The notes: a model not told the origin generated them from the sequence alone. A stretch of 64,000 bases of DNA from Epiperipatus broadwayi (GCA_028023455.1 JAQFVV010006200.1:9536521-9600520), one strand, 5' to 3'. Shown: positions 11,655-23,060, counted from the first letter of the stretch. Program-made: numbers and translations.

Positions 11655-12058
11655 ATATAAACAACTATTAGTAATAACATGCAAATTAGTTGATAAAACA
11701 GGCTAGTAGATTACACAATATATTGGGTGGTATTACTTCCCACTCTTCTTCAGGTATCACTGGCCTGACTAGTGACAACATTAGCATAGGATTCAAACTT
11801 ACATTTTTAGATTTTTAAATATCGAATTTTAAGGCAACACTCTAACCAACTGAGTGATTCTTTCAAAGGCTTAGTTGGTTAGAGCATTGCCTTAAAATTC
11901 AATATCCAAGAATGCAAAGGTGTAAGTTCAACTTTTATGTTAGCATTGTCACTGGTCATGTCAGCAACACCTGAAGATGAAAAACAATACCACTCAAAAT
12001 GTTGTGTAATATACTAACTTGCATGTTATTACTTACAGTTGTTTGTATTTGGAAAGGT
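11655..12058. mobile_element. Family O: head-to-head inverted pair of a tRNA-derived SINE
   Basis: Two arms of about 195 bp (11655-11850 and 11862-12058) are inverted copies at roughly 80% identity. Each arm starts at the centre with a tRNA-like head: an A box (AGTTGGTTAGAG) and, on the minus arm, a B box GTTTGAATCC. Each continues outward to CTGAAGA and ends near TAATAACATGCAA. In each arm a hammerhead-like core is visible (minus near 11747-11753, plus at 11971-11977) with the flanks ACAC/GTGT able to form helix I in the plus copy. The GAAA motif has decayed to AAAA or AATA. Confidence 0.65.
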
Positions 12059-12059
12059 T

Positions 12060-13400
12060 TAAATAAAGCTTAAAATTTAAAAAGAAAATGAACAAACAAA
12101 CATATACACATATATACTTTTAAAATTGATTTATACACATACCTATGTTAATACTTGCATATAATTTGCAATTAATAAAGTGTAAATTAATTGGTAAAAT
12201 GTATTAATTATTACCAGTTGATTTTATCTTTTTTTAATTATATATACTGTAATAATTCAAAATGTTTGGGTAATCATGGTGAGATGGGAAACCACCATCA
12301 TCCCTATTTAACATAAATAATCATCACAGATAAAATGAATAAATAAAGAAAATAAGTATGTATAAAAGAAATAAGAGCATGAGAGCATGACAACCAGCAA
12401 TGAACAAAACTATAATCATGACAATAATTATATGTTACAAGCTAGAGTACCATGAGTGTACAGGCCAACTATCAATTCAATTTCCTTTTAAAACAATAAA
12501 ATGCAGTAAATGGACTTTAAAGGTGATACCTTTGCATCCCACAAACATAAACCCTCACTTATATATAAACCAACTGTCATTGTTGGGGCTAGTTTGGAAA
12601 GCAGAGACCCTAGGAACTATGATTGTAAACAAGAAAAAATTACCAACATATAATATTTTAAACCTACTTTAATATGAAATAAATTTATTGATATAACTTA
12701 AAACAATGATATATAAATTTATTAATTAGAAGCAATCACAATAAAATCAAATTAAAGGTCTGTCAAGTACACTATAAATATAAATACCTCATTCTGAGTC
12801 ATAGATTGAAAAATAATAAACTACACAGGTAGCAGCATGTCTATAATTTCCCAATATGCAAGTTGTAAAAAGTATTAAACAATCACATACATATATGCAC
12901 CCACATGTTTAAGAATATAAAATATACTTATTAACAAACTAATAAAAACTATTCTATTATACTACATAAATGCATGTTTATGTATAGATAAGCCTATCCA
13001 GCACATTTAAAATATACAAATAATACTCTATATGCCAATATTATTCTACCATTAAATAAATATATACATAATAAACATGCAAATACAGTACATGCTTATT
13101 TCAATATAAATTAAAATATTTTCATTACCAATTGTAATTATCTTTATTTAATAACAAATTACATATTTTAAAATGTTAAACAAAATTTTTTATTTTTTTA
13201 AAAAAAAAAAAAAAAATCAAAAAAAGTATTACTTCTTTGAAAGTCTTGCATCAAGTTTTTTTCCTCCAGATTATTCTTAATTGTAAGCATTTTTAAAAGA
13301 GATGCTAGAAAGTTCTTTTGTTTCTAATTTTTGTCCTCTAAGAAACTTTCTCAAATTTATTTCCATCGGTTAATTGCTTTAAATTTCATTCAAAATATTT
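12060..13400. other. AT-rich tract, no feature seen
   Basis: The frame at 12400-12672 has no recognisable domain and no supporting context. A long A-run lies near 13200. Confidence 0.55.
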
Positions 13401-13401
13401 T

Positions 13402-13621
13402 CTTATAGCAATAATAAATTTATTTAACGCAAATAAACCTAAAGCATGTGCGGTTGAAAATACGTAGGTAGGGACCTCTACAGATCTTAACCACAAGCTT
13501 ACGCCTCTTTTCTTCCAATGCGTAAGCTTGGGGTTAAGACCTGTAGAGGTCCCTACCTTCGCATTTTCAACCGCACATGCTTTAGGTTTATTGCCTTAGT
13601 AAATATTACTTATAGCAATAA
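13402..13621. mobile_element. Family K hairpin element with 13-bp TSD
   Basis: Arms of about 70 bp (13431-13505 and 13523-13592) are near-perfect inverted copies around a 17-nt loop. They share TAAACCTAAAGCATGTGCGG, AGGTAGGGACCTCTACAG and AAGCTTACGC. Diverged complementarity continues to 13415 and 13608. The direct repeat CTTATAGCAATAA flanks it at 13402-13414 and 13609-13621. The arms are GC-richer than the surroundings and carry CpGs that have not decayed, which suggests a recent insertion. No coding potential. Confidence 0.85.
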
Positions 13622-14368
13622 ATAGAGAGTGCTCTTTTTTCACTGCAAAATTAATAATTGAGATATGTCATTCTCAATATATAATATGTTTTACTCATCA
13701 GCTAATTTCTTTCATCAATCCTTAATATTATTATGTGTGAAATAAATATCAGCATGGATAATCTTTATATAACTGGCAGTAATTACACATTTGTACTTTT
13801 TTTGCATATAGATATATCAGCATATGTATAAAATATATATACTTGTACTATAACATGGTAATTTCAGTAAGCTGGCTAGTACTGAAATCTCTTGGTAAGC
13901 TGGCCTATTACAATCATATCCATAACAGAGTAGTATTCTGATTTATTAACATTTTCAGAAAAGGTATATATCAGGCAAATGTTGGCAGCCAGTTAGCCTC
14001 ATTCAGTCTCTATAATTCGATAGACTTCAGGCAGGCAAGCTATTTAGCACATGCATATGGACTATGAATCACAGAAAAGCTATCCTTTCTATGTGCATTC
14101 AAACTCAACCATCAGTGAAACAAGAAGCAGTTAGCTTGTGCTATATATCTGCCTTAAGTTATAACTTAATAATGCTGTCTCTTTTTTCTTTCAAATCAAC
14201 TTTTTATATGACATGGAGGAATTTGCAAAAAAATTTATCTTGATCAAAAATAAAAACAAAAACAAGATAATAACTCATTTTAATTCTCATTAATCAAAGC
14301 TAATTTTTATCTAAAATTTTTCTTAATACTTCAAACAAAACCAGATTATAGAATTTAAAATCAAAGTA
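13622..14368. other. AT-rich tract, no feature seen
   Basis: No coding or repeat signal was recognised. Confidence 0.5.
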
Positions 14369-14504
14369 TATTATAATAATTATTTTTCTTTCTCATGTGT
14401 CATAGCATCAGCCGGGAAGCGGACCCGCTAACCCGGGATAACTGTTTGTAAAGCGTCTGTCGCTGACCTCTTGACCACCAATGCTTGACAGTATTATAAT
14501 AATT
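14369..14504 (-). mobile_element. tRNA-derived SINE, family E, with 13-bp TSD
   Basis: On the minus strand the element runs from CTGTCAAGCATTGGTGGTC, through a TTTACAA anticodon-loop-like segment and a B-box-like GGGTCCGCTTCCCGG, to CTATGACACATGAGAAA. The direct repeat TATTATAATAATT (14369-14381 and 14492-14504) brackets it, giving a 110-bp insertion. The head resembles tRNA-Gly (GCATTGGTGGTC start, GATGC end). Confidence 0.88.
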
Positions 14505-15220
14505 TTCATTTAACTAAAGTAGTTTTAATTAAAAAATAAAATCTTACTTAATGCAATTAAAAATAGATAGAATTTTGTAATTGTTATCTATTACAAAATG
14601 AAAATATTTTTTCTTTTAATTATCAAAATCAGAATTAAATAAAACATTAAATAAACATTTTTTTAATTCTTGATTTAAAATACAATAATTTCTAATAATT
14701 TTAAATTTCAAAATTATTATTTAAGCATTAATTTGTTATTCCAGTGGATATATTTTAAACAAATACGGTAGCTATAAGAAATTTTATATGTGTTCATTTC
14801 TACTTTTCCTTTCAAGTTTATATATATGTGCACACACACTACTATGTTGTATGCAATGAGACATTACTGTCTCAGAATATATGTATTTAAAAACATATAT
14901 TTATAAATAGTAAAAAAAAATTTTCTAAAATTTAAAACATAAGATTCCATTATATAACAAACTTTTATTTTCTGGAAGATCTCAATAGCTTATTTAGTTG
15001 TAGTTTTCTTTTCCATTTTATCCCTTACCACAATTTCTCAAAGAAATCTATCCATATTGAATTTCTTAGAAAATCTTGAAAATAATTTTTATAATGTAAA
15101 TGATGACTACCTCTTCCATGCAAACAAAATTAAATTCACCATATATTTAAAGATCTTTTACTCTTCATCTGCTTAAGGATTGCTTTTATAAATATAGATT
15201 CAATGCCATCCTGTTTAGAT
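14505..15220. other. AT-rich tract, no feature seen
   Basis: No coding or repeat signal was recognised. Confidence 0.5.
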
Positions 15221-15222
15221 GC

Positions 15223-15327
15223 AAGCGTTGTTAGCCGAGAGGTCATCGCAGCCACCTTGCAAGCAAGTAGTTGGTTGCAGACGGTTTGCCTCCCAGCCGA
15301 TGCTATGACATATGGGAAAAAAATATA
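15223..15327 (+). mobile_element. tRNA-derived SINE, family D, fused to family C
   Basis: GCAAGCGTTGTTAGCCGAG, CTTGCAAGC, CCTCCCAGCCGATGC and CTATGACATATG are present in family D order, followed by an A-run that runs directly into the family C unit at 15328. A short internal deletion removes part of the B-box region. Confidence 0.8.
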
Positions 15328-15735
15328 GGGAATTTGAATTCAGACTTTCAAACTCTCTTCAGCTATCCACTCTATCTCATACAACTGATACACATTACCA
15401 CACACATGTGAAAAAGATAAATGATCTCCAATATACATATTTCATGCTAAACGAGCACTCATCAGTTGTCCCAGATCATCACCTTCCACACACATATATA
15501 ATCAGTTCTCAGTTTATATTAAGATAGCAAATCTTCAAACTTTAATGGCAGGATTCAATCTACTCCACCCTCCAACTCTTCAACCATCCATACAATTGAA
15601 AATCTGATGATGGAACACACAAATCTCTTGTTTATGCCAATATTATTGTCATGTGCATGCTGACTTTAAGTCATGTTGACCTCTCATGTATAGAACTTTT
15701 TCCATTTAAATACACAGAAGAGAAATGGGAAGGAC
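15328..15735 (-). mobile_element. Family C hammerhead repeat, unit 2 (cluster 1)
   Basis: Full-length unit; strand is that of the ribozyme. The core is at 15414-15483 (CTGATGA is minus 15459-15465). GAAA is intact, helix III is the AT-rich palindrome ATATGTAT, U16.1 and A17 are present, and helix II closes with a G-U pair because C11.1 has become U. Helix I has one mismatch. The left end carries, on the ribozyme strand, a B-box-like block decayed to GAATTCAAATTCC. Confidence 0.85.
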
Positions 15736-15910
15736 ACAGGCTGAATCTGTAGTATTTGAATACAAGTATAATTTATATACTTGGAGTTTAAATATAATTA
15801 TAAGGGATTTAAACACAGACTTACAAGCCTTCTTCAGCTATCCACTATCTACAATATATTGGAGCTATCTCCAATATACATATTTTGTACTTAACCAGTA
15901 CTCATCAGTT
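15736..15910 (-). mobile_element. Family C unit 3, truncated, in direct tandem with unit 2
   Basis: It repeats the unit 2 landmarks 443 bp further on and stops just beyond the CTCATCAG of its hammerhead core (15866-15909, minus). The core's GAAA is mutated to AAAA, and the upstream helix I strand is lost at the junction with the inverted unit that follows. Confidence 0.8.
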
Positions 15911-16185
15911 TGAAGATTTGCTATCTTAATATAAACCGAGCATTGATTATATATATGGGTTAGAGATGATGATCTGATGAGTGCTGGCTCAAGATGGAAT
16001 ATCTATATTGGAGATAGTTTATCTTTTTCACACATGTGGTCATGTGTATTGGTTGTATGAGTTAAAGTGGATAGCTGAAGAAAGCTGAAAGTCTGTGTTC
16101 AAATCCCCTATAATTACATCAAAACTTCAAATATAAATTATACTTGTATTCAAATATTACAGATTCAGACTGTATCTTGATCATG
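15911..16185 (+). mobile_element. Family C unit 4, inverted
   Basis: This is the reverse complement of the unit 3 region, including its flank (AATTTATA, ACTTGTATTCAAAT, ACAGATTCAG), so 15736-16185 forms a palindrome. The plus-strand core near 15966-16025 has CTGATGA and ATATTGGAGAT, but helix II and GAAA are scrambled and the helix I strand is deleted. Confidence 0.8.
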
Positions 16186-16610
16186 AGAGGTCAGAATAAA
16201 TTAAAGTCAATGTGGACATGACAATAATATTGGCATCAACAAGGGATTTGGGTGTTCCATCTTCAGATTTTTAATGGTATGGATGGTTGAAGAGTTGGAG
16301 GGTGGGGTAGATTGAACCTATCCATTAAAGTTTGAAGACTTACTATCTTAATATAAATTGTGCACTGGTTATATATATATATATATATATGTGGGAGATC
16401 ATGATCTAGACCAACTGATGAGTTCTGGTTCAGCACAAAATACGTATATTGGAGATCATTTATTTTTTTCACATGAGTGTGGTCATTTGTATTGGATGTA
16501 TAACAGAGTGAATAGCTGAAGAAATCTTGAAAGCCTGGGTTCAAATCCCATATAATTTCCATCTAAACTCTAAGTATATAAATTATAGTTGTATTCAAAT
16601 ATCCTGTTTA
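16186..16610 (+). mobile_element. Family C unit 5, inverted, in tandem with unit 4
   Basis: Full unit in ribozyme orientation, with TTGG of its core 441 bp downstream of that in unit 4. The core at 16396-16465 keeps helix I (CCAA/TTGG plus GATCT/AGATC), CTGATGA and the ATACGTAT helix III. GAAA has become AAAA and helix II has one mismatch. The intact B box GGTTCAAATCC lies at its 3' side (about 16539). Confidence 0.82.
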
Positions 16611-17554
16611 ATAAGATGAAAAATGTATTAATTGATTTTATGAGCTTGCCATCATATTTTTAAATTAATAAACAATTTTCTTCAACTTATTAGTATATAA
16701 TATAGAATAAACAATTTTCTTTACTTTTGTGTTATATTAATAGGATGTCCATGCTTCACTTCCATATAGTAAATAAAACATAATAAAAGTTCTATATATA
16801 TATATATTAACTAATTTAATTGAAATAGAAAAAAAATGGGTTGTTGCTCCTCAGGAGTTCTTAAGATGTTTAAGCACTAGAAGTGACATCTGGAGATTCA
16901 ATTCATGGACTGTCTGTGCTGTCGGTTAATATTTGCATCCATATTTTTTATCTAAAAAAATAGAGATACATTTTAATAAATTAATATTCTCAAGATAAGA
17001 ACTATTTATAATATAATTTTCTGGTTTTTTTATTATTATTATCACTGCCCTGATAAAGCATGTGAGAATTTGAGCATTAATTACTAAATCAGTCTTTTCA
17101 AATTATATTAAATTATTAAGAATATTTTATTGATCAGTTTTTAAAACAACTCAATTATAAATATATTTATAATATAAGAACTAAAAGATAACGTTTTTGC
17201 TTTTAATCAGTTCAGATAAAAAAAATCTACCATCAAATCTTTAACCATTTTGATGTTAATTCTGAAGCAGCCTATAAATTATTTTAAACTTGACTCATAA
17301 AAATAGAAACAAAATTGGAACTGTTAAGCACTAGTTTTTATTTTAAATCCTCAGATTTTTTAATCACCACTAATTATGCTTTCTCACACCGTTTTATGCT
17401 GCATATGTATGATATGACTATCAGTTGTGTTCAAAAATTACAAGAACTTTCATTGGAGCATGGGAAGTCGTTGAGCTATAGTCTATGGGTGTTTAACTTA
17501 ACAAAGAAATCTCAGTTATCTATGTCAAATGCATTGATCAAATTGATAAAAACA
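16611..17554. other. AT-rich tract, no feature seen
   Basis: Only chance frames (for example 17315-17557) occur. (TA)n is present near 16794-16806. Confidence 0.5.
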
Positions 17555-17555
17555 T

Positions 17556-17625
17556 AATATAAAGTCTGAGTTCAAATCCCCTATATATTACATATTGGAG
17601 TGCAGGTATGAACAAGCCTGTACTG
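17556..17625 (+). mobile_element. Family C 3'-end fragment
   Basis: AGTCTGAGTTCAAATCCCC and TATATATTACATATTGGAG match the end of the 46.7-kb family C units on the ribozyme strand. The hammerhead part is absent. Confidence 0.7.
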
Positions 17626-17699
17626 TAAAAAAAATATATATATATTAAATATAACTTACTATGTTTGATCACAGTACTTGTCTACATTTTACTGTCAAC

Positions 17700-19495
17700 A
17701 ACCACCATATCCATACGTGTTCTTGATTGTTTAAAATGTTCGTGAGACACTGACAATTATTCATTTGTGACTACAAGTTTAACTATTAACCCTGATAATT
17801 ATTCATATATGACAGAAAATTTAATCTATTGATCTCTATTGCTCACTCATTTGTTATTAAAAGTTTAAACTTCTGGTCACACCAGAATGGTTAACAAAGA
17901 TTACTAGATTACACTTCTAGTGATAATTAAACATTTATTAGGGAACAATAGATTAACTTTTTAGTCATAAACGATTAGTTACCAGTGAGTAATAAATTAA
18001 ATTTCCAGTCATAATTGAGTGATTTTCAAATACTAATAGAATTAAATTTCCAGTTATAACAGAGTAGTTACTAAAACTTAATAAGTTCACTTTTCAGTCA
18101 TAAAAGAGTAGTTATCAAGTATTAATAGGAATAATATACAGTAATAAAAAAGTGGTAATCAAAAAGTAATAAATTAAACTTTCAGTCACAAATGAATGGC
18201 CACCAGAAGCTAAGAGGTCAATTTATCACCATAAAAGAATAGTTATCAAATATTAATAGGCTAAACTTGTAATCATAAATGAATTGTTAATAGAGAGTAA
18301 TAAATTAAATTTCCTGTCATAAATGAGTGAATACCAGACATTTAGTAGGTTAAACTTTGAGCCACAAATGAATAGCTATCAGAGGCTAATAAAGTAAACT
18401 TTTAGTCATAAATGAATGATTAACAATTTCCAACCATAAGACAGCGATCATCAATGACTAATAGAATAAATTTCCAATTATAAATATAGAGTTCACCAAA
18501 GACTAATAGACTAAATTGCTTATCACACCTGAGTAACTACCAAAAACTGGTAGATCAAACTTCTGAATGTGAAAGAATGGTTATCAAGAATTAATAAGTT
18601 AAACTTCCTATCATTACAATGTGATTATCAGAAACTAATAGATTAACTTTTCAATCATAATAGAGGGATTACCAATGACTAATAAGTTTAAACTTTAGTC
18701 ATAATTGAGTGTTAGCAGATAATAATAAGTTAAATTTCAAATTATGAAAGAATAGTTACCAAAGACTGATAGATTTTTCTTTTGGATCATAAATGAGTGG
18801 TTACCAAATATTAATAGTTTGACTTCTAATCATAAAATAATTGTTACTTAAAACTAACAAATTAAAGTTCCAGTCATAAATGAATGCCAGAATTTAATAG
18901 ATTAAAGTCCCAGTCATAAATGTAAAACGACCAGAGAGTAATAGGGTTAAAATGCCATTCATAAATGTATTATCACCAAATACTAATAGCTTAAATTTTA
19001 CATCACATGACCACCATTTCTTATGCTTGTTCATAACTGTTATTAAAGCTGGCAAAACTCTCCACCCAGTAGTGCCATTCAGTGCAAGCCAGGGTAATAG
19101 AAGCCTTCTGGCATCCATTGATTACTCTGGCTTGCACTGAGTGGCCCTACTGTATGGAGAGTTTTGTTTGCCTGTTTTAATAACTTAAATTTTCACTTAT
19201 AAACATGTGATCATCAAAGATTCATAAGTTAAACTTTCACTCATCAATGAATGACTATCGGATATTACTGGTTTAAACTTGCAGTCAGAAATGAGTGAAT
19301 ACCAGACACTATTAAAATAAACTTTGTTACAAATGTGTGCTTTCTATATATTAATAGGTTAAACTTTTAGCCATGCATGGAGATTATTAAGATAAACATA
19401 CAGTAATAAATGAGTGGTTGGCAGAAACTATTAATTAAACCTCCAGGCATAAATGAATGATTACCAGATACTAAAAAGTTAACATGTTAGTGTCT
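17700..19495 (+). repeat. 45-bp minisatellite array, forward half
   Basis: Diverged units of about 44-46 bp repeat the theme CAGTCATAAATGAGTGGTTA then CCAAATACTAATAGATTAAA. Allowing for the family H insertion at 19000-19183, some three dozen units fit. No frame runs through the array. Confidence 0.85.
18990..19193. mobile_element. Family H palindromic element, copy 1, 10-bp TSD
   Basis: The direct repeat CTTAAATTTT at 18990-18999 and 19184-19193 brackets a 184-bp foldback. Its arms share GGCAAAACTCTCCA, AGTAGTGCCA and CAGTGCAAGCCAG (right arm inverted). The left arm carries an extra extension, ACATCACATGACCACCATTT to AACTGTTATT, that the right arm lacks. The central part with the hammerhead motif is deleted in this copy. 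Confidence 0.85.
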
Positions 19496-21190
19496 GATAA
19501 ATTCATTTATAAGAGGTTTAATTTATTAGTCTCACTCATTTATGATTAAAAGTTTAATCTATTAGTTTTTGGTAATCACTCATTTATGACTGAAAGTTTA
19601 GCCCATTAGACTTTGATAATCAATTACATATGACTCAAAGGTTACTTATTTATCTTTGGTAACCTGTTTTGACTGGTATCCACTTTATCATGACTGAAAA
19701 TTTAACATATTATTTTTTGATCACCATTATGTTATGACTGAAACTTTAACATATTAATTTTTGAAAACTACTTGTTTATGAAATAAGCATTTATTTTATA
19801 GTACTATGTTTTATAAATTGTAATACATTAAAGATCAGCCTTTTCAAACTATTGTGCATGCGCTTTGTACGAGTGTTAATAATAAATGAATACTTTCATT
19901 TCCAACACAAGATATAGTATTTATGAAAGAATAAAATAAATCCACTTATTCTTTCCAACCCAAATGCTTATATATGGGCAAATCTTAAGTACTGGAAATG
20001 AAAGCGTGAAGATAGATCACTCACTTTAAATTACTGTTTACGATGACTGAATGAATGACGTCGACAAAATTATCTAGAATTTACTAAACTTCACTCTCAA
20101 ATGAAACTTAAACATATGTAAATAAGCATTTATTTTATAGTGCTATGTTTTATAAATTGTAATACATTAAAGATCAGCCTTTTCAAGCTATTGTGCATGC
20201 GCTTTTTACGAGTGTTAATAATAAATGAATACTTTCACACCCAACACAAGATATAGTATTTATGAAAGATTTGCCCATATGTAAGCATTTGGGTTGGAAA
20301 GAATAAGTGGATTCATTTTATTCTTTCATAAATACTATATCTTGTGTTGGGAATGAAAGTATTCATTTATTATTAACACTCGTAAAAAGCACATGCACAA
20401 TAGCTTGAAATTGTTTATGAAATAAAACTAATTCTATTAGATTCTAATAACTACTTTTTTACGTTTAAAAATTTAATCTATTAGTATCTAATAGTGACTC
20501 ATTATAACTAGATCTTTAGTCTTGACTGCAAGTTTTATTTTTTATTCTTGGAAACTATACATTTATGACTAAAACTTTAATTTATTAGTCTCTGAAGACC
20601 ATTAATTTATTGCTATAAGTTTAACCTACTACTATTTGGTAACAATTCATTTATAACTGGAAGTTTAAATTATTAATTTCTGATGATCATTCATATATGA
20701 TTGAAAGTATAGCTTATTATTCTTTAATACTGACTGTAAGTTTAAACCATTTATCTTTGGTAATCATTCTGTTATGATGGTAAATCTAATCATGGAAAAC
20801 CTCTTAGTATTACTAACCATTTATCTATAACTGGAAGCTGAACCTCATAGACTTTGATAATCACTTATTTATAACTTGAATTTAAATCTATTACTTGGTT
20901 AATGACTCATTTTGCATCTGGGAGTTTAGCTTATTAGTCTTTGATATCTATTCATTTATGCCTGAAAATTTAATCTACTACCTTCTGATAGCCATTCATT
21001 TATAATTGGAAATTTAATTTTTTTATAGTCTGAAAATCATTCATTTTTGATAGCAAGTTTAGCTTATTCGTTTTTAATAACCATTACATTATGACTGAAA
21101 ATTAAGTTATTAGTACCTGGTAATCATTCAACTATGACTGGAATTTAAACCTTCTAATCTTTGATTATCACTATCATGAGTAGAAGTTTA
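19496..21190 (-). repeat. 45-bp minisatellite array, inverted half
   Basis: From about 19496 the same unit occurs as its reverse complement: CATTTATGACTGAAAGTTTAA then ACTATTAGTCTTTGGTAAT-type units. The array is thus a very large imperfect inverted repeat centred near 19495. It is interrupted by the element at 19787-20410. Confidence 0.85.
19772..20425. mobile_element. Family J nested palindromic element with 15-bp TSD
   Basis: TTGTTTATGAAATAA occurs at 19772-19786 and 20411-20425, bracketing 624 bp. Inside, a segment at 19787-19903 (GCATTTATTTTATAG to ATGAATACTTTCA) recurs in direct orientation at 20124-20240 and in inverted orientation at about 20313-20410. A second block, CCAACACAAGATATAG to TGGGCAAATC, is present direct (19899-19985) and inverted (20265-20350). 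The left end extends about 50 bp past the inverted match. No coding potential. Confidence 0.8.
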
Positions 21191-21399
21191 ATCTATTTAA
21201 TAAAATCCTTGATATCTTTGAGTTGTTTAGAAATGGTAAGATCTACAACAGTAAAAAAAAAACAACGATTTTTTTTGTGAAATCCAATACTAAATGGAGA
21301 ACTTCCAAACACAATCGTTTCCTTAACAAGATTAAGATAGTGGTAGACATATGAACTGGAAAACAGAAGTAATATATCAAAAACATTCAATACTTTCTG

Positions 21400-21535
21400 T
21401 GCAGTTTAGTTCAATTAGTAAAACATCTGACTTGGGATCGGGAGATTATAGGATCAATTTTGGTGCTCACAATTCTGGTGGCAAACTTCTTTTGAACCCC
21501 CAAGCAATAAAGCCATATTTTTTTTTGTTGTTGTT
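21400..21535 (+). mobile_element. tRNA-derived SINE relic
   Basis: GTGCAGTTTAGTTCAATTAG (A-box region), ACTTGGGAT (anticodon-loop-like, TGG) and AGGATCAATTTTGGTGC (decayed B box and acceptor end) follow tRNA order over about 70 bp. A short body and T-rich end follow. The overlapping open frame 21351-21764 is not a gene. Confidence 0.55.
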
Positions 21536-22760
21536 ATCAAATAATAAGCATATTATAAAGAAGTTCATGAAAATAAAATGCCTGGACTTTTTAATTAAAA
21601 TAGATGTCAAACCCTTTCCATTTACACATTCATATAAAATGCACCTTATACATATAGATCCATCATTAGTCTTGTATATAGAAAGGAAGAATCCATGGAA
21701 AATTTCCTATTGGAATATCATCTCTCAAAACATACCACATATTGCTAACATACACAAATACTAAGCTGTTTCATTGATACCACACACAGAGCCTTTTCCC
21801 CAACATAAGAATCATCATTTTTATTTTTTAAATACTCTGGTTTATAAGATTCTACCTGATATAAAACATTATTTTAAAATAAATTAGTAATATTAAAATG
21901 AGAGACTAAGTCCATGCATTAGCTGATATTTTTGAGATTTCCATAGAGCTTGATCTCATTCACAATACACAATGACTTCCCTACTCTTTTTGTACTTATT
22001 AATATATGCTGTGAAAATAATTATTCCTATGAATGTAACTATTGTTTGGAATTTAGGGTATATCATGGCACATATGATAAGTTTTCTTCATCAATTTTCA
22101 TTCAATTTTTTACAAAATGTAATAGTTTTGAATATGAATTTTGTTGATATCATATACTATACCTTATTATAAACTTATTTTGCATATATTAATATATGAA
22201 AGAAACTAATGGATGTAAAAGTGAACAGAGTAACATTTTCAATCTCTCAAACCAAGACATTTCAGATTGGCCTATATTAACCAGAATTTAGGTTAAAGAT
22301 AAGATGGCTGCTCTTATCTTTATATGGTCTCTATCTTGTGTTTGGGTTTGAGAGTTTTCCTGCATTCAACACAGCATCAATGAACTTAGATAAATTAGTC
22401 CAGAAAATATGTAAAAAGAGAAAACTTTCTATTTAATTATAGTTTTATAAATTGTTTGATCAAATGAGATTTACATTAAAATATTTTTAAAAAAACTTTT
22501 TTTTTCCAAAATAAGAAAGATAACATAAAACATAAATTGAAATTGATTAATGAACTAAAAAAAAAAAAATAATAATAAAATAAAAAATAAGAAGTAAAAA
22601 GGTTATTTTTGAAAATAAGAAAATGTAAATAATTTAAAAGTATAAAAAATAGTGGAATTTTAAAAAAAAATGTTTTAAAAAATGTATTGAATAATGACTA
22701 AAGATAATGACTGTTTATACAAAATATAAAAAAAGTTTTAATTAATATTTATAGGAATAA
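21536..22760. other. AT-rich tract, no feature seen
   Basis: No coding or repeat signal was recognised. Confidence 0.5.
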
Positions 22761-22764
22761 AAAT

Positions 22765-23060
22765 AAACAGGTATTACTGATATCATTGGAAAAACTTAGC
22801 TAGAATGGAACTGGACATATTAGTAGAAAAGATAATAGTGGACAGATTGTTGAAAAGATGACAACAGATAAATACTTTGAAATCTTAACCTGAATCTCAA
22901 AAGATTACAAAATAATGAGAAAGAGACCATGTATAAGATGGATAGATGAGATGAGGCAGTTTATTAAAGTAATAGGGAGATTAGAAGTTATGGATTGGAA
23001 GAACTGAATTAAACATGAAAATATCTCCATCCTGCCACAAATAATAATTGAATGATTTAT
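22765..23060 (+). pseudogene. RTE LINE 3' fragment
   Basis: Read through several stops and shifts, the fragment gives TDII, then EWNWTGHIS-like residues, then MRKRPCIRWIDEMRQF and a basic end. This matches residues 180-255 of the LINE at 1-819. It is heavily decayed and 5' truncated. Confidence 0.7.

Noticed and set aside
12400-12672. 90-residue open frame
   Set aside because: AT-driven composition, no domain, no promoter, splice or homologous context.
15725-16562. Open frames across the family C cluster
   Set aside because: They run through inverted ribozyme repeats and merely mirror repeat sequence.
18894-19140. Opposed open frames with similar lengths
   Set aside because: They span the arms of the family H palindrome at 19.0 kb and reflect its inverted symmetry.
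17700-21190. CRISPR-like array (45-bp repeats)
   Set aside because: Units are contiguous and diverged with no unique spacers, and the genome is eukaryotic.
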